Source of the DNA: Streptomyces tuirus
GTDB lineage: Bacteria; Actinomycetota; Actinomycetes; Streptomycetales; Streptomycetaceae
Assembly: GCA_018195615.1 (NCBI GenBank)
Contig: JAGTPG010000001.1
Span: 1,426,001-1,490,000, forward strand
Length of the DNA: 64,000 nucleotides
Direction of reading: 5' to 3'
Part shown: positions 1-8,822 of the stretch, piece by piece
Position numbering within the stretch: position 1 is the first letter of the stretch
Layout of the letters: every line of letters starts with the position of its first letter
Program-made: the position numbers and the translations under genes
Notes under the pieces: generated by a model
What the model saw: the letters and a program-made list of their open reading frames with translations, nothing else
What the model was told of the DNA's origin: nothing
Databases searched by the model: none

Positions 1-288
1 TGGGCGACCGGTCTGCGCCGCGACGAGTCCCCGACCCGGGCGAACACCCCGGTGGTCGGCTGGGACGAGAAGCGGCAGAAGGTCAAGATCTCCCCGATCG
101 CCCGCTGGACCCAGGACGACGTGGACGCCTACGTCACCGAACACGGCGTCCTGACGAACCCGCTGCTGATGGACGGCTACGCCTCCGTCGGCTGCGCCCC
201 CTGCACCCGGCGGGTGCTTCAGGGCGAGGACGCGCGGGCCGGCCGCTGGGCGGGCCGCAGCAAGACCGAGTGCGGGCTGCACGGATGA
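1..288 (+). CDS. cysH: APS/PAPS reductase CysH, 3' end only
   Basis: Only the last 95 codons are present; the gene runs off the left edge. CysH reduces activated sulfate to sulfite in assimilatory sulfate reduction. The visible part has GCAPCTRR (visible residues 64-71) and ends in ECGLHG. The Cys-x-x-Cys pair matches half of the [4Fe-4S] ligand set of bacterial APS-type reductases, and ECGLH carries the catalytic cysteine of the family. This favours an iron-sulfur APS reductase over an E. coli-type PAPS enzyme, although a cysC kinase gene follows. The paired cysteines that would settle it are outside the window. First visible gene of a cysH-C-D-N operon. Confidence 0.93.
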   Translation, partial: WATGLRRDESPTRANTPVVGWDEKRQKVKISPIARWTQDDVDAYVTEHGVLTNPLLMDGYASVGCAPCTRRVLQGEDARAGRWAGRSKTECGLHG

Positions 289-311
289 CGACGACGATTC
301 AGGAGACCGAC

Positions 312-848
312 GTGACGACCGGAGCCACCGTCTGGCTCACGGGTCTGCCGAGTGCCGGCAAGACCACCATCGCCCACGAGCTGGCCGGGCGGCTGCGCAC
401 CGAGGGCCACCGCGTCGAGGTGCTCGACGGCGACGAGATCCGCGAGTTCCTCTCGGCGGGCCTCGGCTTCACCCGCGAGGACCGGCACACCAACGTGCAG
501 CGCATCGGCTTCGTCGCCGAACTGCTCGCCCGCAACGGCGTGCTCGCCCTCGTCCCGGTCATCGCGCCCTACCAGGACAGCCGCGAGGCGGTGCGCAAGC
601 GGCACCAGACGAACGGCACGGCGTATCTGGAGATCCACGTGGCGACCCCGGTCGAGGTGTGCAGCGAGCGGGACGTGAAGGGCCTGTACGCCAAGCAGGC
701 CGCGGGCGAGCTCACGGGGCTCACCGGCGTCGACGACCCGTACGAGGCGCCCGAGTCGCCCGACCTGCGCATCGAGTCGCAGAACCAGACCGTGCAGGAG
801 TCCGCGGCGTCGGTGTACGCCCTGCTGAGCGAAAGGGGACTGGCATGA
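312..848 (+). CDS. cysC: Adenylyl-sulfate kinase CysC
   Basis: APS kinase phosphorylates adenylyl sulfate to PAPS with ATP. The 178-residue product has the Walker A loop GLPSAGKT at residues 11-18, the RxDRHTN-type region after it, and the normal length for a stand-alone CysC. Two starts compete. An ATG at 285 overlaps the cysH stop but has no ribosome binding site. The GTG at 312 has AGGAG at 301-305 with a 6-base spacer, so I chose the GTG. The stop at 846-848 overlaps the cysD ATG by ATGA, which suggests translational coupling. Confidence 0.93.
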   Translation: MTTGATVWLTGLPSAGKTTIAHELAGRLRTEGHRVEVLDGDEIREFLSAGLGFTREDRHTNVQRIGFVAELLARNGVLALVPVIAPYQDSREAVRKRHQTNGTAYLEIHVATPVEVCSERDVKGLYAKQAAGELTGLTGVDDPYEAPESPDLRIESQNQTVQESAASVYALLSERGLA

Positions 849-1779
849 CGACCGTCGCCACCGTGTCCGAGGAGACCGACAGCCCCTACGCGCTGTCGCA
901 CCTCGACGCCCTGGAGTCCGAGGCGGTGCACATCTTCCGCGAGGTGGCGGGCGAGTTCGAGCGGCCGGTGATCCTGTTCTCCGGCGGCAAGGACTCCATC
1001 GTCATGCTGCACCTGGCGCTGAAGGCCTTCCGGCCGGCGTCGGTGCCGTTCTCGCTGCTGCACGTGGACACCGGCCACAACTTCCCCGAGGTCCTCGACT
1101 ACCGGGACCGCACGGTCGAGAAGCACGGGCTGCGGCTGCACGTCGCCTCCGTGCAGGAGTACATCGACCGCGGTGTGCTCAAGGAGCGCCCCGACGGCAC
1201 CCGCAACCCGCTGCAGACGCTGCCGCTGACCGAGAAGATCCAGCAGGAGCGTTTCGACGCCGTGTTCGGCGGCGGGCGCCGGGACGAGGAGAAGGCCCGG
1301 GCCAAGGAGCGGGTGTTCTCCCTGCGCGACGAGTTCTCCCAGTGGGACCCGCGCCGCCAGCGCCCCGAGCTGTGGAACCTGTACAACGGCCGCCACTCCC
1401 CGGTGAGCACGTGCGGGTGTTCCCGCTGTCCAACTGGACCGAGCTGGACGTGTGGCAGTACATCGCCCGCGAGGGCATCGAGCTGCCCGAGATCTACTAC
1501 GCGCACGAGCGCGAGGTGTTCTCCCGCAGCGGCATGTGGCTGACCGCCGGTGAGTGGGGCGGGCCGAAGGAGGGCGAGACCGTCGAGAAGCGGCTCGTGC
1601 GCTACCGGACCGTGGGTGACATGTCCTGCACCGGCGCGGTGGACTCCGACGCCGACACCATCGAGAAGGTGATCGTGGAGATCGCCGCCTCCCGGCTCAC
1701 CGAGCGCGGCGCCACCCGCGCCGACGACAAGATGTCCGAGGCCGCGATGGAAGACCGCAAGCGCGAGGGGTACTTCTAA
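845..1779 (+). CDS. cysD: Sulfate adenylyltransferase subunit 2, CysD (one frameshift)
   Basis: Small catalytic subunit of ATP sulfurylase; with CysN it makes APS from sulfate and ATP. The PP-loop SGGKDS is at residues 46-51 and the conserved RVFPLSNWTELDVWQYI region lies after the break. The frame shifts at about 1398-1403, where the codons for HSPGEHVRVF need one more base in the CCCCGG run. With that base restored the gene is exactly 312 codons (311 residues), the usual length. I read this as a lost base in a homopolymer, not gene decay, because the flanking operon is intact and conserved on both sides of the break. The start ATG overlaps the cysC stop; cysN begins 2 bases after the TAA stop. 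Confidence 0.92.
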
Positions 1780-1780
1780 G

Positions 1781-3115
1781 ATGAGCACGACCACGACCGA
1801 GGAACTCTCGGCCACCACCCTGCTGCGGTTCGCCACCGCCGGTTCGGTCGACGACGGCAAGTCCACCCTGGTGGGCCGGCTGCTGCACGACTCCAAGTCG
1901 GTCCTCGTGGACCAGCTGGAGGCCGTGGAGCGGGCCTCCGCGAGCCGGGGCCAGGAAGCGCCGGACCTCGCGCTGCTGACGGACGGTCTGCGGGCCGAGC
2001 GGGAGCAGGGCATCACCATCGACGTGGCGTACCGCTACTTCGCCACGCCCCTGCGGCGGTTCATCCTCGCCGACACCCCGGGCCACGTGCAGTACACGCG
2101 GAACATGGTCACCGGTGCCTCCACTGCCGAGCTGACGGTGATCCTGGTCGACGCCCGCAACGGCGTCGTCGAGCAGACCCGCCGGCACGCCGCGATCGCC
2201 GCCCTGCTGCGCGTGCCGCACGTGGTCCTCGCGGTCAACAAGATGGACCTCGTCGGCTACGAGGAGAAGGTCTTCGCCGCCATCGCCGAGGAGTTCACGG
2301 CGTACGCGACCGAGCTGGGCGTCCCCGAGGTCACCGCGATCCCGATCTCGGCGCTCGTCGGTGACAACGTGGTGGAGCCTTCCGCCAACATGGACTGGTA
2401 CGGCGGCCCGACGGTGCTGGAGCACCTGGAGACGGTGCCGGTCAGCCACGACCTGAGCCACTGCCACGCCCGGCTGCCCGTGCAGTTCGTGATCCGGCCG
2501 CAGAACGCCGAGAACCCGGACTACCGGGGCTACGCCGGTCAGATCGCGGCCGGTTCCTTCCACGTCGGCGAGGAGGTCACGGTGCTGCCGTCGGGCCGCA
2601 CCTCGAAGATCTCCGGCATCGACCTGCTGGGCGAGCCCGTCGACGTCGCCTGGACGACGCAGTCGGTGACCCTCCTGCTGGAGGACGACATCGACATCTC
2701 GCGCGGCGACCTCATCGTGCCGAGCAAGGACGCGCCCGCCACCACGCAGGACATCGAAGCGACCGTCTGCCACGTCGCGGACGCCCCGCTGACCGTCAAC
2801 CACCGGGTGCTGCTCAAGCACGGCACCCGCACGGTGAAGGCGATCGTCAAGGACATCCCGTCCCGGCTCACGCTCGACGACCTGTCCCTGCACCCGCACC
2901 CGGGACAGCTCGTCGCCAACGACATCGGCCGGGTGAAGATCCGTACCGCCGAGCCGCTGCCGGTCGACTCCTACTCCGACTCGCGGCGCACCGGCTCGTT
3001 CATCCTGATCGACCCGAACGACGGCCAGACCCTCACCGCGGGCATGGTCGGCGAGTCCTTCGCCTCCCCGGAGCCCGTCAAGGACGAGGCCGAGGACGAC
3101 GGGTGGGACTTCTGA
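1781..3115 (+). CDS. cysN: Sulfate adenylyltransferase subunit 1, CysN
   Basis: GTPase subunit of ATP sulfurylase; GTP hydrolysis drives sulfate activation by the CysD partner encoded just upstream. The 444-residue protein is a translation-factor-type GTPase: P-loop GSVDDGKST at residues 21-29, DTPGH near residue 98 and NKMD near 153, followed by EF-Tu-like beta-barrel domains. There is no fused C-terminal APS kinase domain (as in NodQ), which fits the separate cysC. The frame is intact throughout. Confidence 0.96.
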   Translation: MSTTTTEELSATTLLRFATAGSVDDGKSTLVGRLLHDSKSVLVDQLEAVERASASRGQEAPDLALLTDGLRAEREQGITIDVAYRYFATPLRRFILADTPGHVQYTRNMVTGASTAELTVILVDARNGVVEQTRRHAAIAALLRVPHVVLAVNKMDLVGYEEKVFAAIAEEFTAYATELGVPEVTAIPISALVGDNVVEPSANMDWYGGPTVLEHLETVPVSHDLSHCHARLPVQFVIRPQNAENPDYRGYAGQIAAGSFHVGEEVTVLPSGRTSKISGIDLLGEPVDVAWTTQSVTLLLEDDIDISRGDLIVPSKDAPATTQDIEATVCHVADAPLTVNHRVLLKHGTRTVKAIVKDIPSRLTLDDLSLHPHPGQLVANDIGRVKIRTAEPLPVDSYSDSRRTGSFILIDPNDGQTLTAGMVGESFASPEPVKDEAEDDGWDF

Positions 3116-3116
3116 C

Positions 3117-3221
3117 ATGAACTCCCGCGACTTCTACTCCTCGTTCGCGAAGGAGGGCGGCCGCGTCGGCAGCGGTGCTCTCGGCAGCGGGCAGGGCGGA
3201 GTGGCGCGATGTGTGCGTTGA
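3117..3221 (+). CDS. Possible 34-residue peptide between cysN and the ABC importer
   Basis: A short open frame starts with ATG one base after the cysN stop and ends at TGA 3219-3221. It encodes MNSRDFYSSFAKEGGR followed by a Gly/Ser-rich end. I recognise no family. It has no clear ribosome binding site of its own but could be translated by reinitiation from cysN. It could equally be the chance reading of a leader; the true start of the next gene lies 117 bases further on. Confidence 0.2.
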   Translation: MNSRDFYSSFAKEGGRVGSGALGSGQGGVARCVR

Positions 3222-3338
3222 CGTACGCGCACTGCCCGCGCGCCCTCACCCCCCACCGCCGTAGACGAAAACCTGCCGACCTCCCGGCCACGACCTGATC
3301 GGACCGTGACCGCCGGGCCTTCGAGAGGACCACCTCCC

Positions 3339-4442
3339 GTGCCTGCTCCATCCGCTCTGCGCCGCGGTCTCGCGGTCATGGCCGCACTCCCTCTGCTCAC
3401 GCTGGCCGCCTGCGGCTACGGCTCCCAGGCCAAGGACGACGGCACCGCCAAGGTCGCCGCCGGGGCGAAGAAGATCGAGGGTCTCGACACCGTCAAGATC
3501 GGCTACTTCGGCAACCTCACCCACGGCACCGCGCTGGTGGGCATGGAGAAGGGCTACTTCCAGAAGGCCCTCGGCGCCACCGTGGCCAAGCCCGCGATCT
3601 TCAACGCGGGCCCCTCGGAGATCGAGGCGCTCAACTCCGGGTCCATCGACATCGGCTGGATCGGCCCGTCCCCGGCGATCAACGGCTACGTCAAGTCGAA
3701 CGGCAAGAACCTGCGCATCATCGGCGGTTCGGCGTCCGGCGGCGTGAAGCTCGTCGTGAACCCGGACAAGATCAAGTCGCTGAAGGACGTCAAGGGCAAG
3801 CGGATCGCGACCCCGCAGCTCGGCAACACGCAGGACGTGGCGTTCCTCAACTGGGCCGCGGAGCAGGGCTGGAAGGTCGACCCGCAGAGCGGCAAGGGTG
3901 ACGTCACGGTCGTCCGCAGCGACAACAAGGTCACCCCGGACGCCTACAAGGCCGGGTCCGTCGACGGCGCCTGGGTGCCGGAGCCGACCGCGTCGAAGCT
4001 GGTGGCCGAGGGCGGCAAGGTGCTGCTCGACGAGGCGTCGCTGTGGCCGGACAAGAAGTTCGTGATCACGAACATCATCGTGCGGCAGGAGTTCCTGAAG
4101 AAGTACCCGAAGGTCGTCGAAGCCGTGCTCAAGGGCTCGGTGGAGACCAACAAGTGGATCAACGCCAACCCGGACGCGGCGAAGGCCGCGGCGAACAAGC
4201 GGCTGGCGGAGGACTCCGGCAAGGCGCTGCCCGCCGATGTGCTCGACCCGGCGTGGAAGTCGATCCGGTTCACCGACGACCCGCTGGCCTCGACCCTCAA
4301 CACCGAGGCGGAGCACGCCGTGAAGGCGGGGCTGCTGCAGAAGCCGGACCTGAAGGGCATCTACGACCTCGCGCCGCTGAACAAGGTCCTCAAGGCCGAG
4401 GGTGAGCCCACGGTCGACGACGCCGGTCTCGGCGCGAAGTAA
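3339..4442 (+). CDS. SsuA-like sulfonate/sulfate ABC transporter substrate-binding lipoprotein
   Basis: The 367-residue product is an extracellular solute-binding lipoprotein of the NitT/TauT/SsuA type. It has a signal peptide with lipobox LTLAAC near residues 18-23, then motifs such as KIGYFGNLTHGTAL, GPSEIEALNSG and DGAWVPEPTASKL. The start is the GTG at 3339, supported by GAGAGGA at 3323-3329 with a 9-base spacer. It sits directly behind the cysHCDN operon and before its own ATPase and permease, so sulfate, an aliphatic sulfonate or a related sulfur source is the likely ligand. The specific ligand is inference. Confidence 0.9.
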   Translation: MPAPSALRRGLAVMAALPLLTLAACGYGSQAKDDGTAKVAAGAKKIEGLDTVKIGYFGNLTHGTALVGMEKGYFQKALGATVAKPAIFNAGPSEIEALNSGSIDIGWIGPSPAINGYVKSNGKNLRIIGGSASGGVKLVVNPDKIKSLKDVKGKRIATPQLGNTQDVAFLNWAAEQGWKVDPQSGKGDVTVVRSDNKVTPDAYKAGSVDGAWVPEPTASKLVAEGGKVLLDEASLWPDKKFVITNIIVRQEFLKKYPKVVEAVLKGSVETNKWINANPDAAKAAANKRLAEDSGKALPADVLDPAWKSIRFTDDPLASTLNTEAEHAVKAGLLQKPDLKGIYDLAPLNKVLKAEGEPTVDDAGLGAK

Positions 4443-4491
4443 GCCCGCACCCCGAAGCCGCATTGTGAAGAGTTCCCAGGAGGTGACGACC

Positions 4492-5280
4492 ATGGCCACG
4501 ACCCTCGCCAAGGCCGCCGACGGCACCGAGGCGGTCACACACGCCGCGCGGATCGAGCACGTCTCGAAGTCGTTCGCGGGCCCCGCCGGGCAGCAGCTCG
4601 TCCTGGACGACATCACCCTCGATGTCGCGCCCGGAGAGTTCGTCACCCTCCTGGGGGCCTCGGGCTGCGGCAAGTCCACGCTGCTCAACCTGGTGGCGGG
4701 CCTCGACCGGCCGTCCGCCGGCGAGATCACCACGGACGGCCGCCCGGCGCTGATGTTCCAGGAGCACGCGCTGTTCCCGTGGCTGACCGCGGGCAAGAAC
4801 ATCGAACTCGCCCTGAAGCTGCGGGGCGTTCCGAAGCCCGAGCGGCGCGGCAAGGCCGAGGAGCTGCTCGAACTGGTACGGCTGAAGGGCGCGTACGGCA
4901 AGCGGGTGCACGAGCTGTCGGGCGGTATGCGGCAGCGTGTCGCGCTGGCCCGGGCGCTCGCCCAGGAGAGCAAGCTGCTGCTGATGGACGAGCCGTTCGC
5001 GGCGCTGGACGCCATCACGCGGGACGTGCTGCACGACGAGCTGACGCGCATCTGGCGCGAGACGCAGCTGTCCGTCCTGTTCGTCACGCACAACGTGCGC
5101 GAGGCGGTCCGGCTCGCGGAGCGGGTGGTGCTGCTGTCCTCCCGTCCGGGCCGGATCGCCCGCGAGTGGCGGGTGGACATCCCGCAGCCGCGCCGTATCG
5201 AGGACACCGCGGTGGCGGAACTGTCCGTCGAGATCACCGAAGAACTTCGTGGGGAGATCCGCCGTCATGGCCAGCACTGA
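4492..5280 (+). CDS. SsuB-like ABC transporter ATP-binding protein
   Basis: Cytoplasmic ATPase of the sulfonate/sulfate importer, 262 residues. Walker A is GASGCGKST, the signature is LSGGMRQRVALARA and Walker B is LLLMDEPFAALD, followed by the H-loop FVTHNVREAV. The ATG at 4492 has an ideal AGGAGG eight bases upstream, so longer in-frame starts are rejected. The end overlaps the permease start by 14 bases, which implies translational coupling of ATPase and permease. Confidence 0.94.
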   Translation: MATTLAKAADGTEAVTHAARIEHVSKSFAGPAGQQLVLDDITLDVAPGEFVTLLGASGCGKSTLLNLVAGLDRPSAGEITTDGRPALMFQEHALFPWLTAGKNIELALKLRGVPKPERRGKAEELLELVRLKGAYGKRVHELSGGMRQRVALARALAQESKLLLMDEPFAALDAITRDVLHDELTRIWRETQLSVLFVTHNVREAVRLAERVVLLSSRPGRIAREWRVDIPQPRRIEDTAVAELSVEITEELRGEIRRHGQH

Positions 5281-6163
5281 TTCGACGACCGTCGCCAAGG
5301 ACGGCAGCGATCTCGCAGGGCTGGAGGCGGGCCTCGACGCGCTGGAGACGCGGCAGACGGGGCGCACGCCGTTCCGGCAGACCTTCACCGAGAAGATCCT
5401 GCCGCCCGTCATCGCCGTCGCGCTGGTGCTGGCGGTCTGGCAGGCCCTGGTCTCCTTCAAGGTCGTCGACGACCCGACCAAGCTGCCCGCGCCGTCCGAC
5501 GTGTGGGACGTCGTCCACACGGCGTGGCTCCAGGGCGAGCTGCTCGGCTACATCTGGACCAGCGTCTCGCGCGGTCTGCTCGGCTTCTGCTTCGCCCTGC
5601 TGATCGGCACGCCGCTGGGCCTGCTGGTGGCCCGGGTGAAGTTCGTGCGCGCGGCGATCGGCCCGATCCTGTCGGGCCTGCAGTCCCTGCCGTCGGTCGC
5701 CTGGGTCCCGCCGGCCGTCATCTGGCTGGGCCTGAACAACTCGATGATGTACGCGGTGATCCTGCTCGGCGCTGTCCCGTCGATCGCCAACGGTCTGGTG
5801 TCGGGCGTCGACCAGGTGCCGCCGCTGTTCCTCCGCGCGGGCCGCACGCTGGGCGCCACGGGTCTGAAGGGCACCTGGCACATCGTCCTGCCCGCCGCCC
5901 TGCCCGGCTATGTGGCCGGCCTGAAGCAGGGCTGGGCCTTCTCCTGGCGCTCCCTGATGGCGGCCGAGATCATCGCGTCCTTCCCCGACCTCGGCGTCGG
6001 CCTCGGCCAGCTGCTGGAGAACGGCCGCAACGCCAGCGACATGGCCATGGTGTTCGAGGCCATCTTCCTGATCCTCATCGTCGGCATCGCCATCGACCTG
6101 CTGATCTTCAGTCCGCTGGAGCGGTGGGTGCTGCGCAGCCGCGGTCTGCTGGTGAAGAGCTGA
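5267..6163 (+). CDS. SsuC-like ABC transporter permease
   Basis: Inner-membrane permease of the sulfonate/sulfate importer, 298 residues, with about six hydrophobic segments and an EAA-type loop around GRTLGATGLKGTWHIVLPA. The N-terminal 45 residues are hydrophilic, as in many actinobacterial SsuC proteins. The ATG at 5267 lies inside the end of the ATPase gene and has GGGGAG at 5251-5256. The next gene (chelatase) begins 5 bases after the stop, so the transport genes and siroheme gene are probably one transcript. Confidence 0.93.
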   Translation: MASTDSTTVAKDGSDLAGLEAGLDALETRQTGRTPFRQTFTEKILPPVIAVALVLAVWQALVSFKVVDDPTKLPAPSDVWDVVHTAWLQGELLGYIWTSVSRGLLGFCFALLIGTPLGLLVARVKFVRAAIGPILSGLQSLPSVAWVPPAVIWLGLNNSMMYAVILLGAVPSIANGLVSGVDQVPPLFLRAGRTLGATGLKGTWHIVLPAALPGYVAGLKQGWAFSWRSLMAAEIIASFPDLGVGLGQLLENGRNASDMAMVFEAIFLILIVGIAIDLLIFSPLERWVLRSRGLLVKS

Positions 6164-6168
6164 GTCCC

Positions 6169-6907
6169 ATGACGAACAAGCCCGTTCTCCTCGTCATCGC
6201 CCACGGCAGCCGTGACCCGCGGCATGCCGCGACGGTGCACGCCCTGGTGCGCCGGGTGCGCTCGCTGCGCCCCGACGTTCGGGTGGAGACGGGCTTCCTG
6301 GACTTCAACGTGCCCTCCGTGCAGGGCGTCCTGGAGTCCCTGGCCACGCAGGGCGTCCGCGACGTCGTGGCCCTCCCCCTCCTCCTGACCCGCGCGTTCC
6401 ACGCGAAGGCGGACATCCCGGCGGTCCTCGCGGACGCGCCCCCGCAGCTGCGCATCCACCAGGCGGAGGTCCTGGGCCCGTCGCCGCTGCTTCTGGGGCC
6501 TTGGAACGGCGCCTGTACGAGGCGGGTCTGACCCCCGCCGACAAGTCCTCGACCGGGGTCGTGCTGGCCTCGGCGGGGTCCACCGACCCGGAGGCGATCG
6601 CAGTGATCGCAGAAATCGCGCGGGAGTGGCGGCACACCGGTTGGTGCGCCGTGCGGCCTGCGTTCGCCTCCGCATCTCTCCCCGCACGGAGGACGCGGTC
6701 CGCGAACTGCGGGCACTCGGCTGCTCCCGGGTCGCCGTCGCCCCGTACGTCCTCGCCCCCGGCTTCCTCCCGGACCGCATCGCCCGGGGCGCGGCGGAGG
6801 CCGATGTCCTGGCGGACGTGCTGGGGCCGGCGCCGGAGGTGGCGCGGGTGGTGCTGGAGCGGTACGAGGCGGCGCGGACGCCGTTGTTGACGGCTGTGAG
6901 CGCCTGA
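6169..6907 (+). CDS. Sirohydrochlorin chelatase, CbiX/SirB type (two frameshifts)
   Basis: Inserts a divalent metal (iron for siroheme, or cobalt) into sirohydrochlorin; siroheme is the cofactor of sulfite reductase, which explains its place at the end of the sulfur operon. The N-terminal half starts MTNKPVLLVIAHGSRD, with the conserved AHGSRD metal-binding histidine motif, and the second half repeats the fold (VVLASAGSTDPEA). The frame breaks near 6495-6500 (GGGG run) and near 6683-6690 (CCCC run). Adding one base at each gives a 246-residue protein of normal length. It ends 2 bases before the convergent gvpK stop. Confidence 0.85.
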
Positions 6908-6909
6908 CG

Positions 6910-7191
6910 TCAGCCGGCCGGTGGCAGAAGGGTGCCGAGCGGCCCCAGGTCCAGGTTGAGATCCTCCACGGTGAGGTCGTAGCGGGCGCAGAGTTCCCGC
7001 ATCCGGTCGTCGAGGAGCATCAGCGTCAGACCCACGCGCTCCTCCTGTTCCTCCGTGAGGTCGCCGATGTCCACTCGGTGCAGGGCCTGGCGTTCCATGA
7101 GCTGGCGGAGGAGTTCCACGACCGTCAGGACCAGTTTGATCAGGTCGCGTTCGACCGTGTCCGGGTCGGTCGTCAAACGGCTGGTGGGCAT
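6910..7191 (-). CDS. gvpK: Gas vesicle protein GvpK
   Basis: The 93-residue product matches the GvpK family, a minor gas vesicle protein conserved in actinobacterial clusters. Recognisable stretches are DPDTVERDLIKLVLTVVEL, LRQLMERQALHRVD and LTEEQEERVGLTLM. The frame is intact. It is the last gene of the gas vesicle operon and its start overlaps the end of gvpS by 19 bases. GvpK is thought to help vesicle assembly; no enzyme activity is known. Confidence 0.93.
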   Translation of the reverse strand: MPTSRLTTDPDTVERDLIKLVLTVVELLRQLMERQALHRVDIGDLTEEQEERVGLTLMLLDDRMRELCARYDLTVEDLNLDLGPLGTLLPPAG

Positions 7192-7381
7192 GGGGTCTCA
7201 CTGATCCGGGAGAGGGTTGACGCGGCCACGGGGGCGATGACCGCGCGGAGGTCGATGCGGACCAGGTCGACGTCCGCGATGGACAGGACGAGGTCGCCGG
7301 TGAGGACGACGCCGCCCTGGAGGAGCCGGTCGAGGAGGTCGACGAGGGCGACCGGGCGGTCGGCGCGGGGGTGACGGTCAT
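7173..7381 (-). CDS. gvpS: Gas vesicle protein GvpS, GvpA-family (one frameshift)
   Basis: A 69-residue GvpA-family protein with VALVDLLDRLLQGGVVLTGD and VDLVRIDLRAVIAPV, the amphipathic shell-forming core. The start is the ATG at 7379-7381, overlapping the gvpL stop. The frame breaks a few codons in, at about 7368-7372, where a run of five C on the coding strand should be six (reading MTVTPRADRPVALVD). Position between gvpL and gvpK matches the S gene of Streptomyces clusters. Confidence 0.8.
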
Positions 7382-8196
7382 GCGGCGTGCTCCGGATCCG
7401 GCTGGAGCGCGAAGGAGTACGGGGCCCAGGGACCGGTGACCTCCACGCGGAGGCCGGGGACGCCCTCGGCGGCGGCGAGTATGCCCCTGCGGAAGGCGTC
7501 GACGCGGTCGGTGGGGACGAGGTAGGCGTCGTTGCCCACGTTGGTGCCGGGGGCCGAGCCCGCCAGGCTGCCGCGTTGCGGGTGTGTGCGACGCGGTCGA
7601 CGGCGAGGGTGCCGGCCGTCTCGGTGAGGTGTGCGGCGGCCTGGGCGACCGTGCGCCAGGCTTCCTCGTTCCTGCGTTGTCTGCGGCGGCGGATCGACAG
7701 GTAGGCGCGGCCAGCCCGAGTCCGGTGGCCGGCTCCTGGGCGCTGCCGATGTCGGCTTCGGGCGGTGTGATGTCCGGTGTGGCGTAGATCTTGACGCCGA
7801 GCTCGACGTGGCCGGTGAGGCGGTCCAGGAGGGACAGGAAGTACGTGCGGCGGGTGTCGAGGGCCTGCCGGGCACGGTCCTCGTCGTGGTAGACGGTGGC
7901 CAGGCGCAGCGGGAGGACGGCGGCGCCGCAGGCGACGAGTGCGGCGACCACGGCGTGGTGGGACCGGACCGTGGACTCCAGCCAGTCCAGGTCGTCGAGA
8001 TGGGCCTTGAGGGTGCCTCGTCGTAGTCGGCGGCGGGGACATGACCGACGGCGAAGGCCAGCCGCGGGGCGGGGCCCGTGGGCTCGACCAGGTGGATCGG
8101 GTCTCCGGCGACCCCGCGCAGGTCCGTCACCGCCGCGGCGGCCTCGGGCGTGCGGCGCAGGACCGCGTAGGCGTAGACGAGGTTCGGGTCGTTCAT
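7378..8196 (-). CDS. gvpL: Gas vesicle protein GvpL, GvpF/GvpL family (three frameshifts)
   Basis: GvpF/GvpL proteins are minor structural or assembly proteins of gas vesicles. The N-terminus MNDPNLVYAYAVLRR, the middle LPLRLATVYHDEDRARQAL and GRAYLSIRRRRQRRNEEAW, and the C-terminus TNVGNDAYLVPTDRVDAF are family hallmarks. The pieces lie in successive frames with breaks near 8016, 7715 and 7555-7600. Each is the loss of one base, and restoring three gives 273 residues. The ATG overlaps the gvpJ stop by ATGA and the stop overlaps the gvpS ATG. Confidence 0.83.
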   Translation of the reverse strand: MNDPNLVYAYAVLRRTPEAAAAVTDLRGVAGDPIHLVEPTGPAPRLAFAVGHVPAADYDEAPSRPISTTWTGWSPRSGPTTPWSPHSSPAAPPSSRCAWPPSTTTRTVPGRPSTPAARTSCPSWTASPATSSSASRSTPHRTSHRPKPTSAAPRSRPPDSGWPRLPVDPPPQTTQERGSLAHGRPGRRTPHRDGRHPRRRPRRTHPQRGSLAGSAPGTNVGNDAYLVPTDRVDAFRRGILAAAEGVPGLRVEVTGPWAPYSFALQPDPEHAA

Positions 8197-8564
8197 GGCT
8201 CCGGCCTCCTGTCGGCCGCCTTGAGGGCGGCGATCTCGGCACGCAGTCGTTCGTTCTCGTCGGCCAGGGACCGCTCGGGGCGGGCGGCCCGGGAGGAGAG
8301 GGAGGGGTCGTGTTCCCACCAGTCGATGCCCATCTCCTTCGCCTTGTCGACGGAAGCGACGAGCAGGCGCAGCTTGATGGTGAGCAGTTCGATGTCGAGC
8401 AGGTTGATCCGGATGTCGCCGGCGATGACCACGCCCTTGTCGAGGACCCGTTCGAGGATGTCGGCGAGGTTGGCGGTCTGGGCGCCGGGCCCGTGGTCGT
8501 AGGGGGAGGGAAGGCGGGAGGCTCCGGTGAGTCCGCCTGCTGCCGAGGGGGTCGAGTGGGTCAT
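8193..8564 (-). CDS. gvpJ: Gas vesicle protein GvpJ, GvpA-family
   Basis: A 123-residue GvpA-related protein: an N-terminal tail, the core NLADILERVLDKGVVIAGD and INLLDIELLTIKLRLLVASV, then the IDWWEHDP element typical of GvpJ, and a C-terminal coiled-coil-like ENERLRAEIAALKAA. The frame is intact. ATGA overlaps join it to gvpG upstream and gvpL downstream. GvpJ proteins are minor shell components thought to cap or nucleate vesicles. Confidence 0.92.
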   Translation of the reverse strand: MTHSTPSAAGGLTGASRLPSPYDHGPGAQTANLADILERVLDKGVVIAGDIRINLLDIELLTIKLRLLVASVDKAKEMGIDWWEHDPSLSSRAARPERSLADENERLRAEIAALKAADRRPEP

Positions 8565-8811
8565 GGTCGGGGGGCTCGTCTCCGGGCGGTGATCTCGTCG
8601 AGTCGGTCGAGCAGTTCGTCCTCGCGGCGGTCGTACTCGTCCTCGTCGATCCGCCCTCCAGCAGGGCCCGTTCCAGTTCGACGAGGGCCTGCCGGACGGG
8701 GGCCGGGTCGTAGTACTGCGCCTCGGCGGCGGCCTGGAGCTGCTCGGCGGCCCAGAGGGTGGTGCGCAGGGGCGCGAGCGGAAGGGTGAGGATGCCGGTG
8801 AGCAGGCCCAT
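8561..8811 (-). CDS. gvpG: Gas vesicle protein GvpG (one frameshift)
   Basis: GvpG family, 83 residues when repaired. The N-terminus MGLLTGILTLPLAPLRTTLW and the C-terminus RIDEDEYDRREDELLDRLDE are both typical of the family but lie in two frames, with a one-base loss near 8650-8656. The stop overlaps the gvpJ start by ATGA, and the gene begins 11 bases after the gvpF stop. Confidence 0.85.
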
Positions 8812-8822
8812 GACCGGTCCCG

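Noticed and set aside
1395..1410. Programmed frameshift in cysD
   Set aside because: No slippery heptamer or stimulatory structure, and the same kind of one-base loss occurs in many unrelated genes of the window.
1697..3118. Long open frames antisense to cysN, treY, glgX, the kinase and other genes
   Set aside because: They are mirror readings of GC-rich codons, with Arg/Val/Gly-rich products and no family motifs.
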